Below the pieces are notes generated by a model. It was not told where the DNA came from. It searched no databases and saw nothing but the letters and a program-made list of their open reading frames with translations. Shown in pieces: positions 1-8,887 of a stretch of DNA of 64,000 nt. Source of the DNA: Hymenobacter nivis (GTDB lineage Bacteria > Bacteroidota > Bacteroidia > Cytophagales > Hymenobacteraceae). Location of the stretch: the NCBI RefSeq assembly GCF_006439025.1, contig NZ_RCYZ01000003.1:498127-562126 (forward strand). The letters run 5' to 3'. The translations under genes and the position numbers were made by a program. Numbering within the stretch: the first letter of the stretch is position 1; every line of letters starts with the position of its first letter.

Positions 1-333
1 GCTCACCGGAATCACGGTTTCGAAGCCGGCCCAGGCGGGCCCCAGGTCGAGGCCCTGCATGACGCAGGGCACGGCGCAGCACTGGTCCTGCACCACCGCC
101 GGCAGGGGCCCCACGGCCACCGGGAAGGCCACTTCCTCGCGGTACACGCCGTCGGTGAGCACGTACAGCACCAGCCGCCGCACCCCCAGCTGGCCGATGA
201 GCGTGAACTGAAAGATTTTGTAGAGCGCGGCCTCGCTGGTCTCGTCCTGGGTGATGGCCTGGGTGATTTCGAGCAGCGCGGAAAGTTCGCGCTCCTTGAG
301 AAACAGGCGTTTATCGGAAGCAGTGTTGGGCAT
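1..333 (-). CDS. GAF-type sensor protein, N-terminal part (cut by window edge)
   Basis: The reading frame starts at an ATG (complement 331-333) and stays open to the left edge, so only the first 111 residues are visible. They begin MPNTASDKRLFLKERELSALL and continue into a helix and beta pattern (ALLEITQAITQ, then FQFTLIGQLGVRRLVLYVL) that resembles the start of GAF domains found before PP2C/SpoIIE-type serine phosphatases in Cytophagales. The catalytic part, if present, lies outside the window, so the phosphatase assignment is inference. The gene begins 16 nt after the stop of the upstream permease gene, so the two are probably cotranscribed. Confidence 0.55.
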   Translation of the reverse strand, partial: MPNTASDKRLFLKERELSALLEITQAITQDETSEAALYKIFQFTLIGQLGVRRLVLYVLTDGVYREEVAFPVAVGPLPAVVQDQCCAVPCVMQGLDLGPAWAGFETVIPVS

Positions 334-349
334 GGGGAGGGAACAGGGC

Positions 350-1483
350 TTAGCGCACCGCCGTTTTGGGGTCGTAGGCGTCGCGCAAGCCGTTGCCCAG
401 CAAGTTAAAGCTTAAAACCAGCAGCGAGATGGCCGCGCCCGGCAGCACCGTCAGCCACAGTCCAGCTTGGGTGCCCAGCAGGTCGTAGCCCTCCTTCACC
501 ATCAGGCCCCAGCTGGGGGCCGGCGGCTGCACGCCCAGGCCCAGGAAGCTCAGGCCGGCTTCGAGCAGGATGGCGGCGGCGAAGTTGCTGGTGGCCAGCA
601 CCAGCAGGGGGCCCCGCAGGTTGGGCAGCAGGTGCCGGGCGATGAGGCGCGACGTGGGCAGCCCCAGCACCCGCCCGGCCTCCACGAAGGTGGCCGAGCG
701 CAAACTCAGCAGCTGGCCGCGCACCACGCGGGCCACGTCCACCCACATCGTGAGGCCCACGGCCACGAAGCTGACCCACACGCCTTTGCTATCCAAAGCT
801 AATGAAATGGCGATGACCAGCATGATACCTGGAATGCTCCACACCACGGTCATCAGCCCGAGCAATACGCTGTCGAGCCATCCGCCGAAGTAACCGGCCA
901 GGGCCCCCACAGCCATGCCGAGCGCCATGGAAATGAGCACCGCCACCAGCCCGATGCCCAGCGAAATGCGGGTGCCCAGCAGCAGGCGGCTCAGCTCGTC
1001 GCGGCCGGCCTTGTCGGTGCCCAGCCAGTAGGTGCGGACCACGCGCGGCCCGGCGGCCACGCGCTGCGGGGGCCCCGGCGCGGTGCCAGGCTCGGCCCAG
1101 GGCCGCACCAGGGCCGAATCGGGGCCCTGGGCCTGGTAGGCGCTAATGGGCGCTTCCTCGTAGGCGGGCTCGCGGCCGCGCCACCAGGTGCGGAAAATGT
1201 TGTTGGACGGGCGGCCGGCCAGGGCCGAATCGGGCAGCGGCCGGCGCAGGAAATCGACCGTGAGGCCGGGGCCCTGCTTTTGCAGCGCCACGAAGCCGTG
1301 GCTGGCGTTGGGCGAGTTATCGGGCAAAATCCAGTAGCCCAGCACCGACACCAGCGCGCACAACGCAATGAATACTAGGCCGAACACAGCGGGCCGGTTT
1401 TGCCACAGGCGCTGGCGCACGTAGTAGCCCGGCGGGCGGGCGGCCGGCGCGGGCGGCGGGGCGGGCAACACGGGCGGCGCCAC
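350..1483 (-). CDS. ABC transporter permease, DppC/OppC type
   Basis: This is a 377-residue inner-membrane permease of the oligopeptide/dipeptide importer family. An N-terminal membrane segment (about residues 33-55) is followed by a periplasmic stretch of roughly 110 residues and then the BPD_transp_1 core with about five membrane segments. The ATPase-docking EAA loop is visible as VEAGRVLGLPTSRLIARHLLP (about 268-288). Family members work with a DppB-type permease, two ATPases and a binding protein, none of which is nearby, so the partners must be encoded elsewhere. It starts 2 nt after the small gene at 1486-1743 and precedes the sensor gene at 1-333, forming one minus-strand unit. Substrate unknown. 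Confidence 0.88.
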   Translation of the reverse strand: MAPPVLPAPPPAPAARPPGYYVRQRLWQNRPAVFGLVFIALCALVSVLGYWILPDNSPNASHGFVALQKQGPGLTVDFLRRPLPDSALAGRPSNNIFRTWWRGREPAYEEAPISAYQAQGPDSALVRPWAEPGTAPGPPQRVAAGPRVVRTYWLGTDKAGRDELSRLLLGTRISLGIGLVAVLISMALGMAVGALAGYFGGWLDSVLLGLMTVVWSIPGIMLVIAISLALDSKGVWVSFVAVGLTMWVDVARVVRGQLLSLRSATFVEAGRVLGLPTSRLIARHLLPNLRGPLLVLATSNFAAAILLEAGLSFLGLGVQPPAPSWGLMVKEGYDLLGTQAGLWLTVLPGAAISLLVLSFNLLGNGLRDAYDPKTAVR

Positions 1484-1485
1484 GG

Positions 1486-1743
1486 CTAGCGGGTGTTGTG
1501 GCGCAGCAGGCCTTCTTTGGAGGCCAGGTAGCTGGCGTCGGTGGCAATGGCCCCGAAGGAGGTGGGCTCGTAGGCCAGCTCTGTATCGGGGTCGGGCCAG
1601 TAGCTGCGGATGAGGCCCTGCTCGAGCAGGCTGCGCAGCTGCTCGCGCAGCTCGGCCACGGGTAGGCCGGTTTTTTCCAGCAAGGTGCGGAACGGGGTGA
1701 CGAAGTAAAGCTCGTCGAGCAAGTCGAATTCAGGATCGGTCAC
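1486..1743 (-). CDS. Small conserved-looking protein upstream of the permease
   Basis: The gene encodes 85 residues with no signal peptide or membrane segment. The N-terminal half is acidic and leucine-rich (DPEFDLLDELYFVTPF) and is followed by helices (TLLEKTGLPVAELREQLRSLL, EQGLIRSYW) that look like a small winged-helix fold, but no family was recognised. It is the first gene of the unit with the permease, separated by 2 nt, and has a good promoter box 32 nt upstream. A regulatory or accessory role for the transporter would fit the context, but nothing in the sequence proves it. Confidence 0.65.
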   Translation of the reverse strand: MTDPEFDLLDELYFVTPFRTLLEKTGLPVAELREQLRSLLEQGLIRSYWPDPDTELAYEPTSFGAIATDASYLASKEGLLRHNTR

Positions 1744-1775
1744 GGGAGGCGGAAAGCGGCGGAAAGGCAGGTGGG

Positions 1776-1783
1776 CAAAGGTA
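1776..1783 (-). promoter_or_regulatory. Bacteroidota -7 promoter box upstream of the permease unit
   Basis: Read on the minus strand the bases are TACCTTTG, an exact match to the Bacteroidota -7 consensus TAnnTTTG. It lies 32 nt before the ATG of the 85-residue gene. A TTTA about 25 nt further upstream may serve as a weak -33 element. Confidence 0.55.
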
Positions 1784-1840
1784 CTTGTGAGGGCGGGATT
1801 GGTGTCATAAAGAGACGTTGTCAGCGTATTCTTGCCCTCG

Positions 1841-2377
1841 TTAATATGCCGCAGTTAGCGAAGAATCATCAATTGTCACTGCACCTCCCATTTCGGACGA
1901 AACGTAGGCAACAATCTCCTCTATTTCTTTATCCGACAAACGAAAAGAAGGCATTTGCTGCTTTTGAAACCTGTTGTAAAGTGCTACAGCGTATTCATCG
2001 CCGCTGGCCACCACTTTAGCAGAATTTTTTACCCAAGGAATAATCCAGCCAATAGAACGGCGCTTGGTAATGCCCGCCAGCGCGGGGCCCACTACTTGCT
2101 CGTTCACGGCGTGGCACTGGGTACAGTTGGCCTTGAACAAAGCGTCGCCTGCCGCAATAGCGGGCGAAGTCTTGTCAACGACAGGCCTTCCATCCGCTGG
2201 TGAAGCCTTGGCCTTGCTGGCCACCAGCGGCGATGCTAATTCGCTTTGCGCCGCAGCGGCAACATCCGCTGCCGCGAACCCCACCAGCCCCGCCCCACTG
2301 AGCACCGCGTAGCCCATTAATACCACAATCAACCCCATCCCCACCGTCAGCGCAAAACTCAACGAATTGGTCCGCAT
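1841..2377 (-). CDS. Membrane-anchored or secreted c-type cytochrome
   Basis: This 178-residue protein has an N-terminal hydrophobic segment (about residues 8-34) that acts as a signal peptide or anchor, an Ala-rich linker, and one cytochrome c domain. The heme-binding motif CTQCH is at about residues 85-89 and a likely axial methionine sits in QMPSF near residue 141. The domain is of the short mono-heme class I type used in electron transfer at the periplasmic face. It lies downstream of the GT2 gene on the same strand with a 75-nt gap. The electron partner cannot be told from the context. Confidence 0.88.
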   Translation of the reverse strand: MRTNSLSFALTVGMGLIVVLMGYAVLSGAGLVGFAAADVAAAAQSELASPLVASKAKASPADGRPVVDKTSPAIAAGDALFKANCTQCHAVNEQVVGPALAGITKRRSIGWIIPWVKNSAKVVASGDEYAVALYNRFQKQQMPSFRLSDKEIEEIVAYVSSEMGGAVTIDDSSLTAAY

Positions 2378-2452
2378 GTGCTTGAAAAATTAGGTGATGC
2401 CCCATGGTAAATGAACAACTGAGCGGGCCATAAGCTTGCGCCCGCCGAGCTT

Positions 2453-3808
2453 TTATTTTGCGGCGTTCGTCACCGCCCTACCCTTCCAGCTATACCCACC
2501 GCGCCAGCCGGCGGCGCCCACGGCCAGTGCGTAGGGCGCGTAGAGCAGCTGGAGCGGCAGCAGGCCCCACAGCCACCGCCGGGGCCCCAGGAACCGCAGC
2601 ACCGGGGCCAGCAGCCACCAATCGGCGCCCAGCTTGAGGAGCCAGGCGGTGGCTACCCAGGGCCCCAGCGCGGGCCAGGCCAGGGCCCACGCCGCGCCAG
2701 CGGCCAGGGCCACGTTGGCGCCCAGCACCAGCGGGGCCAGGCGGCGCGAAGCGGGGCTTTGGTAGTGGCGCCATTTGCTGGCCCAGCGCACGCGCTGCCG
2801 CAGCAGGGCCCCCACGGTGGCGGGCGCGGCGGTGCGCACCACGGCGGCGGCATCGGCCAGGAAGCGCACGGCGCCGGGGCGGGCGGCGTGCAGCTGGTGC
2901 ATCAGGAACTCATCGTCGCCACTGGCCAGGTGGGCGTGGGCGGCGTAGCCGTTGACGGCCTCGAAGGCGGCGCGGCGGTAGGCCAGGTTGGCGCCGTTGC
3001 ACATGGTGGGGGCCCCGCGGCCGATGCACGCCGCCCCCACCCCCACCAGGCCCGCAAACTCCAGTCCCAGCAGCCGCTGAAACCACGTATCGGGCCCCGT
3101 GAGCAGCACCGGGCCGCTGATGAAATCGGGCGTGGCACCGGCGGCCAGCAGGCGGGCGTAGGCGGCGAGCCAGCCGGGGCCCAGGCGGCAATCGGCGTCG
3201 GTGCACACCAGCCAGGGGGCCCCGGCCAGCGCCAGGGCGGCGGCCAGGGCGGCTTTCTTGCCGGTTTGGGCGGGCGCCAGCGCCACCAGCCGCAGCCGAA
3301 ACGGCAGGCCCGCGGCGGCGGCCCGCACCAGGGCCCCGGTGCCGTCGGCGGAGTGGTCGTCGGCAATGAGCACCTCGAAGCGGGCGGCGGGCAGGGTTTG
3401 GGCGGCGAGGTCGGCCAGCAGCTGGGGCAGGGCGGCGGCTTCGTCGCGGGCGGCGATGAGGACGGAGAAGAGCAGCGGGGCAGCTTCGTCGGTGGTGGCG
3501 GTGCCAAGTGCTTCGGCGGGGGACCCGGTGGGGGCCTTTTCGGGAAGCCTGGCGACTGCAGGGGCCCCGGCGGCGACGGCCGCTACTGCGGCGCGAGCCG
3601 TTGCGGCCGTGGCAGCATCTGCTTTGCTGGGGGCCCCAGCAGCGGCCTCCCCGGGGGCTCTGGTGTCTGTTTCGGCGGCTACCTCAGTGGCATTAGCGGC
3701 TTCGGCGGCGGCGCGGCTGCGTTGCCAACCGCCGCGCAGCCACATCATTACGCCGGCGTAGAGCGCGGGCATGGCCAGCAGCAGGGGCCCTACCACGGCC
3801 GCCCTCAT
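2453..3808 (-). CDS. Family 2 glycosyltransferase with membrane segments
   Basis: The gene encodes 451 residues. An N-terminal membrane helix (about 5-24) is followed by an Ala/Glu/Thr-rich low-complexity linker (about 30-110). The GT-A catalytic domain then begins at FSVLIAARDE (about 114). The nucleotide-sugar motifs are visible: DDHS (150-153), the metal-binding TDAD (203-206) and a QRVRW motif of processive-type GT2 enzymes. Several hydrophobic segments form the C-terminus. Its ATG overlaps the TGA of the flippase-like gene upstream (ATGA, 3805-3808), so translation is probably coupled. The pair resembles lipid-linked glycan or glycolipid synthesis, but the substrate is unknown. The open frame upstream of this ATG is a shadow of the neighbouring gene. 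Confidence 0.88.
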   Translation of the reverse strand: MRAAVVGPLLLAMPALYAGVMMWLRGGWQRSRAAAEAANATEVAAETDTRAPGEAAAGAPSKADAATAATARAAVAAVAAGAPAVARLPEKAPTGSPAEALGTATTDEAAPLLFSVLIAARDEAAALPQLLADLAAQTLPAARFEVLIADDHSADGTGALVRAAAAGLPFRLRLVALAPAQTGKKAALAAALALAGAPWLVCTDADCRLGPGWLAAYARLLAAGATPDFISGPVLLTGPDTWFQRLLGLEFAGLVGVGAACIGRGAPTMCNGANLAYRRAAFEAVNGYAAHAHLASGDDEFLMHQLHAARPGAVRFLADAAAVVRTAAPATVGALLRQRVRWASKWRHYQSPASRRLAPLVLGANVALAAGAAWALAWPALGPWVATAWLLKLGADWWLLAPVLRFLGPRRWLWGLLPLQLLYAPYALAVGAAGWRGGYSWKGRAVTNAAK

Positions 3809-4899
3809 GCGCTGCGGCTGCGCCACACGCGCAGGCCCGGCACCAGCAGCAGGCCGGCGGCGCTGGGCAGGGCAATGTTGATGACCCACAGGCTGAGGCT
3901 GGCCGAGAGCACCGGCAGCGCCGGCTGCCCCAGCAGGCCAAACAAGTGGGTGGCCGAAAGCTCGCGCACGCCTACGTCGGCCAGCGCGTTCAGCGAGGGC
4001 ACCAACGACTTCAGCAAAAACGTGCCCGCCACGGCGGCCAGCCCGGGCCCCAGCCCCGCCCCCACCCCGTAGGCGCGCAGCAGCAGCAGAAACTGGGCGC
4101 AAAACACGCCGTAGCGCAGCCCCGAAATGGCCAGCACCGCGTGCAGGGCCCGGGCGGGGTAGGTGGGCATCACGGCCAGCGCCGGACGGAACCGCCGCAG
4201 CGGCCGCCACAGCCCCAGCGCCGCCACCAGCAGCCGCGAGCGGTACAGCGGCACCAGCACCAGCCCACAGACCCCTACGGCCGTGACGATTACCCCCAGC
4301 TTCGCCGCCGGGAAGCCCACTAGATAAAACGTCAGCAGAAAGTACAGCAAGCCCGCCACGCCCGCCACCACGGTGGCCACCAGCTGGCAGTAGCGCCCCA
4401 GAAACACGGCCCCCAGGGCCCGCACGCGGCGGCTTTTCAGCTCCAGAATGCGGCCGGCGTAGTCGCCCACGCGGTTGGGGGTGGCGAAGCCCAGCGTGAG
4501 GCCCACCAGCACGCCCCGCAGGCTGCGCCCGAACGTGACGGGCTCCAGGTGCCGGGCCAGGCGGTGCCACTTCCAGGCCTCCAGGCCCCAGTTGAGGGGC
4601 ACCAGGGCCAGGGCCCCCAGCACCGGCCCGCGGCCCGTGCCGCCCAGGGCCGTGGCCAGCAGGGCGCGCCAGGCGGCGGCCGTGTCGGGGGCCGCAAACA
4701 CGGAGTTGTACAGCAAGCCCAGCGTGAGCAACGTCACCAGCACCTTGCCCAGCGCAATCCAGGGGCCCCACTTGGCGGGGGCGCGGGACGAATTTTGGGG
4801 CCCCGGGGCGACGGCGCGGGGCAAATCGTGGCCTCCCGGGGCAGCGGCAGCAGTTGGTACGGAGGCGCCCACCGGGGCAGCGGTGGCCAGGACAGGCAT
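3805..4899 (-). CDS. Flippase-like integral membrane protein, UPF0104/LPG synthase TM family
   Basis: This is a polytopic membrane protein with about eight hydrophobic segments and the family pattern of the lysylphosphatidylglycerol synthetase membrane domain (UPF0104). Conserved-looking pieces are LKSRRVRALGAVFLGRYCQL, FATPNRVGDYAGR and LKSLVPSLNALADVGVREL. The start chosen (complement 4897-4899) gives 364 residues with an Ala/Pro-rich tail of about 45 residues before the first helix. A longer frame would run into the divergent ruvC gene and is rejected. A later non-ATG start is possible. It is translationally coupled to the GT2 gene, and such pairs are common in cell-surface glycan loci. 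Function is inferred from the family only. Confidence 0.8.
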   Translation of the reverse strand: MPVLATAAPVGASVPTAAAAPGGHDLPRAVAPGPQNSSRAPAKWGPWIALGKVLVTLLTLGLLYNSVFAAPDTAAAWRALLATALGGTGRGPVLGALALVPLNWGLEAWKWHRLARHLEPVTFGRSLRGVLVGLTLGFATPNRVGDYAGRILELKSRRVRALGAVFLGRYCQLVATVVAGVAGLLYFLLTFYLVGFPAAKLGVIVTAVGVCGLVLVPLYRSRLLVAALGLWRPLRRFRPALAVMPTYPARALHAVLAISGLRYGVFCAQFLLLLRAYGVGAGLGPGLAAVAGTFLLKSLVPSLNALADVGVRELSATHLFGLLGQPALPVLSASLSLWVINIALPSAAGLLLVPGLRVWRSRSA

Positions 4900-5010
4900 T
4901 GCCGGAGCAGCGGCAGATACAGTTGAAGCGGCGGAAACGGCCGGGCCGTGGGGCCCCGCGGCGGCGGCGTAACTTTGTAAAGGAGGCTTTGCCCCCGCGT
5001 TCCTTTCCCC

Positions 5011-5670
5011 GTGCCCGCTTTGCCCCCCTTCGTCCACCCCCGCCCCGCCCCGCCGGCCGATTTGCTGCCCAAGGTCATCATGGGCGTCGACCCCGGCACC
5101 CAAATCATGGGCTACGCCGTCATCGAGGTGCGCGGGCAGCACGTCACGGTGCTCCGGTACGACGTCATCAACATGAAAGCCCTCGGGTCGAACCATGCGG
5201 TAAAATTAAAGCGGATTTTCGACCGCATGATTGAGCTGATTGACGAATTCCTGCCCGACGAGTTGGCCATCGAGGCGCCGTTTTTTGGGGTGAACGTGCA
5301 GAGCATGCTCAAGCTGGGCCGGGCGCAGGGCGTGGCCATCGCCGCGTGCCTCTCCCGCCAGATTCCGTACGTCGAATACGCGCCCACCAAGGTCAAGCAA
5401 TCCGTCACCGGCTCGGGCAGCGCCACCAAGGAGCACGTGGCCCACATGCTGCGCCAAACCCTGGCCCTGCCGCCCATCGCCGAGGCCCCCAAGCTGCTCG
5501 ACGCCACCGACGCCCTGGCCGTGGCCCTGTGCCACCACTACCAAAAAGGCAACAACGCCACCGCCGCCGGCGGCAAAAGCTGGGGTAAGTTCCTGGCCGA
5601 AAACCCCGACCGCCTCAACGCCGCCACCACCAAAAAAGCTACCCCGCGCGCCGCCAAGAAAGCGGTGTAG
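5011..5670 (+). CDS. ruvC: Crossover junction endodeoxyribonuclease RuvC
   Basis: RuvC cleaves Holliday junctions in the RuvABC recombination complex. The RNase H-like core starts at MGVDPGTQIMGYAVIE, where the first catalytic aspartate lies, and continues with LAIEAPFFGVNVQSMLKLGRAQG (second acidic residue) and LLDATDALAVALCHHY near the end (the last acidic residues). The start used is a GTG that gives 23 extra residues. The ATG at 5080 is possible but leaves only two residues before the catalytic aspartate, which is short for the family. A Lys/Ala-rich tail of about 45 residues follows the fold. It is divergent from the flippase-like gene and converges with the PhzF-like gene. Confidence 0.93.
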   Translation: MPALPPFVHPRPAPPADLLPKVIMGVDPGTQIMGYAVIEVRGQHVTVLRYDVINMKALGSNHAVKLKRIFDRMIELIDEFLPDELAIEAPFFGVNVQSMLKLGRAQGVAIAACLSRQIPYVEYAPTKVKQSVTGSGSATKEHVAHMLRQTLALPPIAEAPKLLDATDALAVALCHHYQKGNNATAAGGKSWGKFLAENPDRLNAATTKKATPRAAKKAV

Positions 5671-5691
5671 CGCGGCCTCGCCGCGGCAGCG

Positions 5692-6516
5692 TTACAGGCC
5701 GGCCAAGTTGGGCAGGGCCCCCACGAGGTACGTCACGGCGTAGCCGCCAATGTCCACCCGGTCGCCGCGCAGGCGGCACCACAGCTCGCCGCCGCGGGCC
5801 GATTCCTGGCGGGCAAACAACTCAGTTTTGCCCAGCTTAGCGGCCCAAAATGGGATGAGCGTGCTGTGCGCCGAGCCGGTGACGGGATCTTCGGGCACGC
5901 CCACTTCGGGGGCGAAAAAGCGCGACACAAAATCGACGCCATCGGGGCCGGGCGCGGTGGCAATCAGGCCGATGTAGCCCAGCGCCACCAGGGCCCCGAA
6001 GTCGGGCTGCAGGGCCAGCACGTCCTCAGCAGTGGCGAACTCGACGACTAAATCGCGCGAGGCCAGCACGGCCAGCGGCGCGGCCGCCCCGGGGCCCAGC
6101 GACTGCGTGAGCACGGCCGGCACCTCATCGGGGGCCAGCGGCCGGGGCGGGCGGCTGGGGAAGTCAAGCGTGAGGCGGCCGTCGGCCTCGCGGCGCACGC
6201 GCAGCGGGCCGCTCTGGCTCTGGAACACGATTTCGTCTTTCGCAAAGCCGCGCTCATTCCAAAGCACGTGGGCGGTGGCTAGGGTGGCGTGGCCGCAGAG
6301 GTCAATCTCGAACGTGGGCGTGAACCAGCGCAGGTGAAAATCGGCTTCCTGGCCGGCCAGCGGCACGTAGAAGGCGGTTTCGGCCAGGTTGTTTTCGGCG
6401 GCAATCTGCTGCATTAGCGCGTCGGGCGGCCACGCGTCGAGCGGGCACACGGCGGCGGGGTTGCCGGCAAACGCGCGGCGGGCAAAGGCATCGACCTGGT
6501 AGATGGGGATGGGCAT
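5692..6516 (-). CDS. PhzF family isomerase/epimerase
   Basis: The protein has 274 residues and the diaminopimelate-epimerase fold of the PhzF family. The N-terminus PIYQVDAFARRAFAGNPAAV and the motif NNLAETAFYVP, which holds the catalytic glutamate near residue 46, are typical. So are the C-terminal PEDPVTGSAHSTLIPFWA and a closing DIGGYAVTYLVGAL. Family members carry out isomerase chemistry in phenazine synthesis in some bacteria. No phenazine genes are near, so this is probably one of the many housekeeping homologues of unknown substrate. The ATG at 6514-6516 (complement) was chosen because the fold begins there. Confidence 0.88.
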   Translation of the reverse strand: MPIPIYQVDAFARRAFAGNPAAVCPLDAWPPDALMQQIAAENNLAETAFYVPLAGQEADFHLRWFTPTFEIDLCGHATLATAHVLWNERGFAKDEIVFQSQSGPLRVRREADGRLTLDFPSRPPRPLAPDEVPAVLTQSLGPGAAAPLAVLASRDLVVEFATAEDVLALQPDFGALVALGYIGLIATAPGPDGVDFVSRFFAPEVGVPEDPVTGSAHSTLIPFWAAKLGKTELFARQESARGGELWCRLRGDRVDIGGYAVTYLVGALPNLAGL

Positions 6517-6625
6517 GGCGGAAGGAAAAACGGCGGCGCGCAAGGCGCCCCGCAAAGATGGGCCCCGGCGCCGGACCGCCCGGCCCCCGCGGTGCGCGCC
6601 GGGCCCCCACCCTGCCCCCGGGGCC

Positions 6626-7456
6626 CTACAGCTGCTTGCGCAGCAGCAGGCCCGAGTAGGCGTAGCCGTTCACGTTCAGGCCTTGGATGGGCGAGAGGGA
6701 CACGCCCGCGGCGCTGGCTTTTTTGTGCAGCTGCGGCACCACCACGCCCACGGTGGCGCCCACGGCGTAGCCCAGCAGGTTGTCGGTGAGGAAGTGCTTG
6801 CCCGCCTCGATGCGGTAGTAGGCCACGACCACTGGCAGGGCAGCCGCCACGCCCCACACGTAGGGCTGGGCCCGCGAGCCGGGGTTGAAGTCGTGGAATA
6901 CCTTGGCGGCGAAGAACGTGGCCGTGGCCGCGTGGGCCGTGTGGCCAGAAAAGAACGAGTTGGTGGCGATGCGGCCTGTGCGGTCGCCGCCGCCCTCGGG
7001 GCCGTAGAGGTAGGGCCGGTTGCGCGACACGTTGCCCACGGAGGTCGTGAAAATGGCGTCCGTGGCGAGCATCGTTTCCAGGTACAGGGCCACCACTTGG
7101 CCGTAGCGGCCGCGCGCGGCGGGGTTCAAGGCGAGCAGGCCGGGGGCCACCACGAGCGAGCCGTAGCAGAGAAAGTCGCTGGTGGTCTGGGCCCTGTCGC
7201 TGTAATAGCCGGCCGAAAACCGGTCGATGCGGGGCACGTCGTCTTTGCGCAGCGCCAGCAGCTCGGCTTCGGTGAGGCCGGTTTTTTGCTGCACCCGGTA
7301 GAGGCCGAAGCCGCTGACGGCCGCCAGGCCCAGCGTGACGGGCGCATCGACCACGAAGCGGGTGTGGTAGGGCGACGGCGCCTGCTGGGCCACCACCGCT
7401 GGGGCCCCGGCCAACAGCAGGCCCCCGGAAACTACTAAGGAGGAGAAGAATTTCAT
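6626..7456 (-). CDS. PAP2-family membrane-associated phosphatase, secreted
   Basis: This 276-residue protein has a signal peptide (MKFFSSLVVSGGLLLAG, cleavage near AQQ). The vanadium-haloperoxidase/PAP2 motifs are recognisable: NRPYLYG for the first arginine block, NSFFSGHTAHAATATFF for the SGH block, and YYRIEAGKHFLTDNLLGY for the last block with its catalytic histidine. The family removes phosphate from lipid phosphates or undecaprenyl pyrophosphate at the outer face of the inner membrane or in the periplasm. The start was placed at the signal-peptide ATG. The stop codon runs straight into GGCCCC, a pattern seen after several genes here. Confidence 0.88.
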   Translation of the reverse strand: MKFFSSLVVSGGLLLAGAPAVVAQQAPSPYHTRFVVDAPVTLGLAAVSGFGLYRVQQKTGLTEAELLALRKDDVPRIDRFSAGYYSDRAQTTSDFLCYGSLVVAPGLLALNPAARGRYGQVVALYLETMLATDAIFTTSVGNVSRNRPYLYGPEGGGDRTGRIATNSFFSGHTAHAATATFFAAKVFHDFNPGSRAQPYVWGVAAALPVVVAYYRIEAGKHFLTDNLLGYAVGATVGVVVPQLHKKASAAGVSLSPIQGLNVNGYAYSGLLLRKQL

Positions 7457-7626
7457 CAAATAAGGCGCGTTTGGGTGAAGCTCGAAACGCAAGCGTGCGC
7501 CCCGGGGTTAGCGTCGCCCGGCGGTTTTATCCAACCGGTCGCTGCTGCTTCAGCGGCGACACAAAATGCATGCCGCGGCCCAGCTTATTGCTCCCGGGGC
7601 CCCAACTAATGCACACGCCCGCTGAG

Positions 7627-8820
7627 CTACAAATACGCCAGCCACCAGTGGGTGTGCTGCTGCTTATAGCTCTGGTACCAGCGGCAGGGCCAGTAGAGCA
7701 GCGCCACCACCACGGCCCACACGGCGTAGGTGCGCCACAGGCTGGGGTGGTAGCCGGCGGGCAGCCCGGCGCCGGGCGGGGCAAACGACAGGTTGAAGGG
7801 CCGGCCAAACGCCAGGGTCGTCCACACAAACGCGCCGCCGCTGATGAGGCAAAAGTGGAGCAGGTAGTAAAACATCGGCACCCGGCCGTAGGTGCTCAGC
7901 CAGTGGCCTAGGCGGCCGGTGGGGCCCCAGGTGGCCAGCAGCACCAGCGCCACGCCCAGCGTGAGGCACAGAAACAGCAGCGACGGCGGGTACTTCGTGA
8001 CGTTCACGAACGACAACGCGCTGTACGCCAGGCCGCGCGGCTGCTCGCTCCACGGGGCCGGGTCGCCGTACCAGTTGGTGGCGCGCAGGGCCCCGAACAG
8101 CAGCAGGGCCCCGGCGCCCGCCGCGGCCAGCCGCCGGGTGCGCCGGGGCCCCGGCAGCTGGAACCAGGGCCCCACCGCGTAGCCCAGGGCCAGCACGGCG
8201 GCCCAAGTCGATACCGTGTAGGCCGCCAGCACAGGCAGCTTGGGGGTGAGCGGGAAGAGAAACGGCCGGTTGTAGAGCAGGGCCCAGCCCACGCCGGCGC
8301 CCGTGGTGGGCGCGGTGAACGGCAGCAGGTGCTGGCCGGCAATAAAGGCCAGCGCCAGGGCCCCCACCAGCCCGCGCGGCAGCCAGATGAGGCCCGCCAG
8401 CAGCACCATGCCCCACCCCAGGGCCCAAATTACTTGCAGCAAGATGCCGCTGTAGCCCCACTGCAACAGGAAGTTGATGACGACGATTTCCAGCACCACC
8501 AGCCACAGCCCGCGCGTGAGCAAGAACCGGCTGACGGCCCCGCGGCTGGCCTGCTTCTGCTGGTAGAGAAACACGCTGACGCCGGCCAAAAACACGAACG
8601 TGGGCGCGCAAAAGTGCGTCACCCAGCGCGTAAGAAACAGCGCCACCGACGCGTGGGCCACGTCTTCGGGCCGCACCGCGGTGGGGCTCCAAAACTCGCG
8701 GGTGTGGTCGAGGGCCATGATGACCATCGCCAGGCCCCGCACCACGTCGATGGCGGCCACCCGCGGGGTAGCGGCCCGTAGAACCGGACCAGTTTGCAGA
8801 GCATCAGCAGATTGGAGCAT
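7627..8820 (-). CDS. DUF1624 / heparan-alpha-glucosaminide N-acetyltransferase-like membrane protein
   Basis: The protein has 397 residues with about ten hydrophobic segments. The N-terminal cytoplasmic stretch leads into RVAAIDVVRGLAMVIMALDH, followed by TREFW, the hallmark of the DUF1624/HGSNAT acyltransferase superfamily, with the active-site type histidine after the first helix. Members of this superfamily transfer acyl groups across the membrane to sugars, but the acceptor here is unknown. The ATG at 8818-8820 (complement) is the nearest start to the conserved region. The gene stands alone, with the PAP2 gene 170 nt downstream. Confidence 0.85.
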   Translation of the reverse strand: MLQSADALQTGPVLRAATPRVAAIDVVRGLAMVIMALDHTREFWSPTAVRPEDVAHASVALFLTRWVTHFCAPTFVFLAGVSVFLYQQKQASRGAVSRFLLTRGLWLVVLEIVVINFLLQWGYSGILLQVIWALGWGMVLLAGLIWLPRGLVGALALAFIAGQHLLPFTAPTTGAGVGWALLYNRPFLFPLTPKLPVLAAYTVSTWAAVLALGYAVGPWFQLPGPRRTRRLAAAGAGALLLFGALRATNWYGDPAPWSEQPRGLAYSALSFVNVTKYPPSLLFLCLTLGVALVLLATWGPTGRLGHWLSTYGRVPMFYYLLHFCLISGGAFVWTTLAFGRPFNLSFAPPGAGLPAGYHPSLWRTYAVWAVVVALLYWPCRWYQSYKQQHTHWWLAYL

Positions 8821-8887
8821 GGCGGCGGCAGGAATAGTGCAACCGCAATATATCACGCCAGCTCCCGCTTTTGCACCGCTTTCTCCC

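Noticed and set aside
2453..4771. A 772-residue open frame on the minus strand that fuses the GT2 gene with upstream sequence
   Set aside because: The N-terminal half is an out-of-frame reading of the flippase-like gene; the GT2 gene starts at the ATG at 3808.
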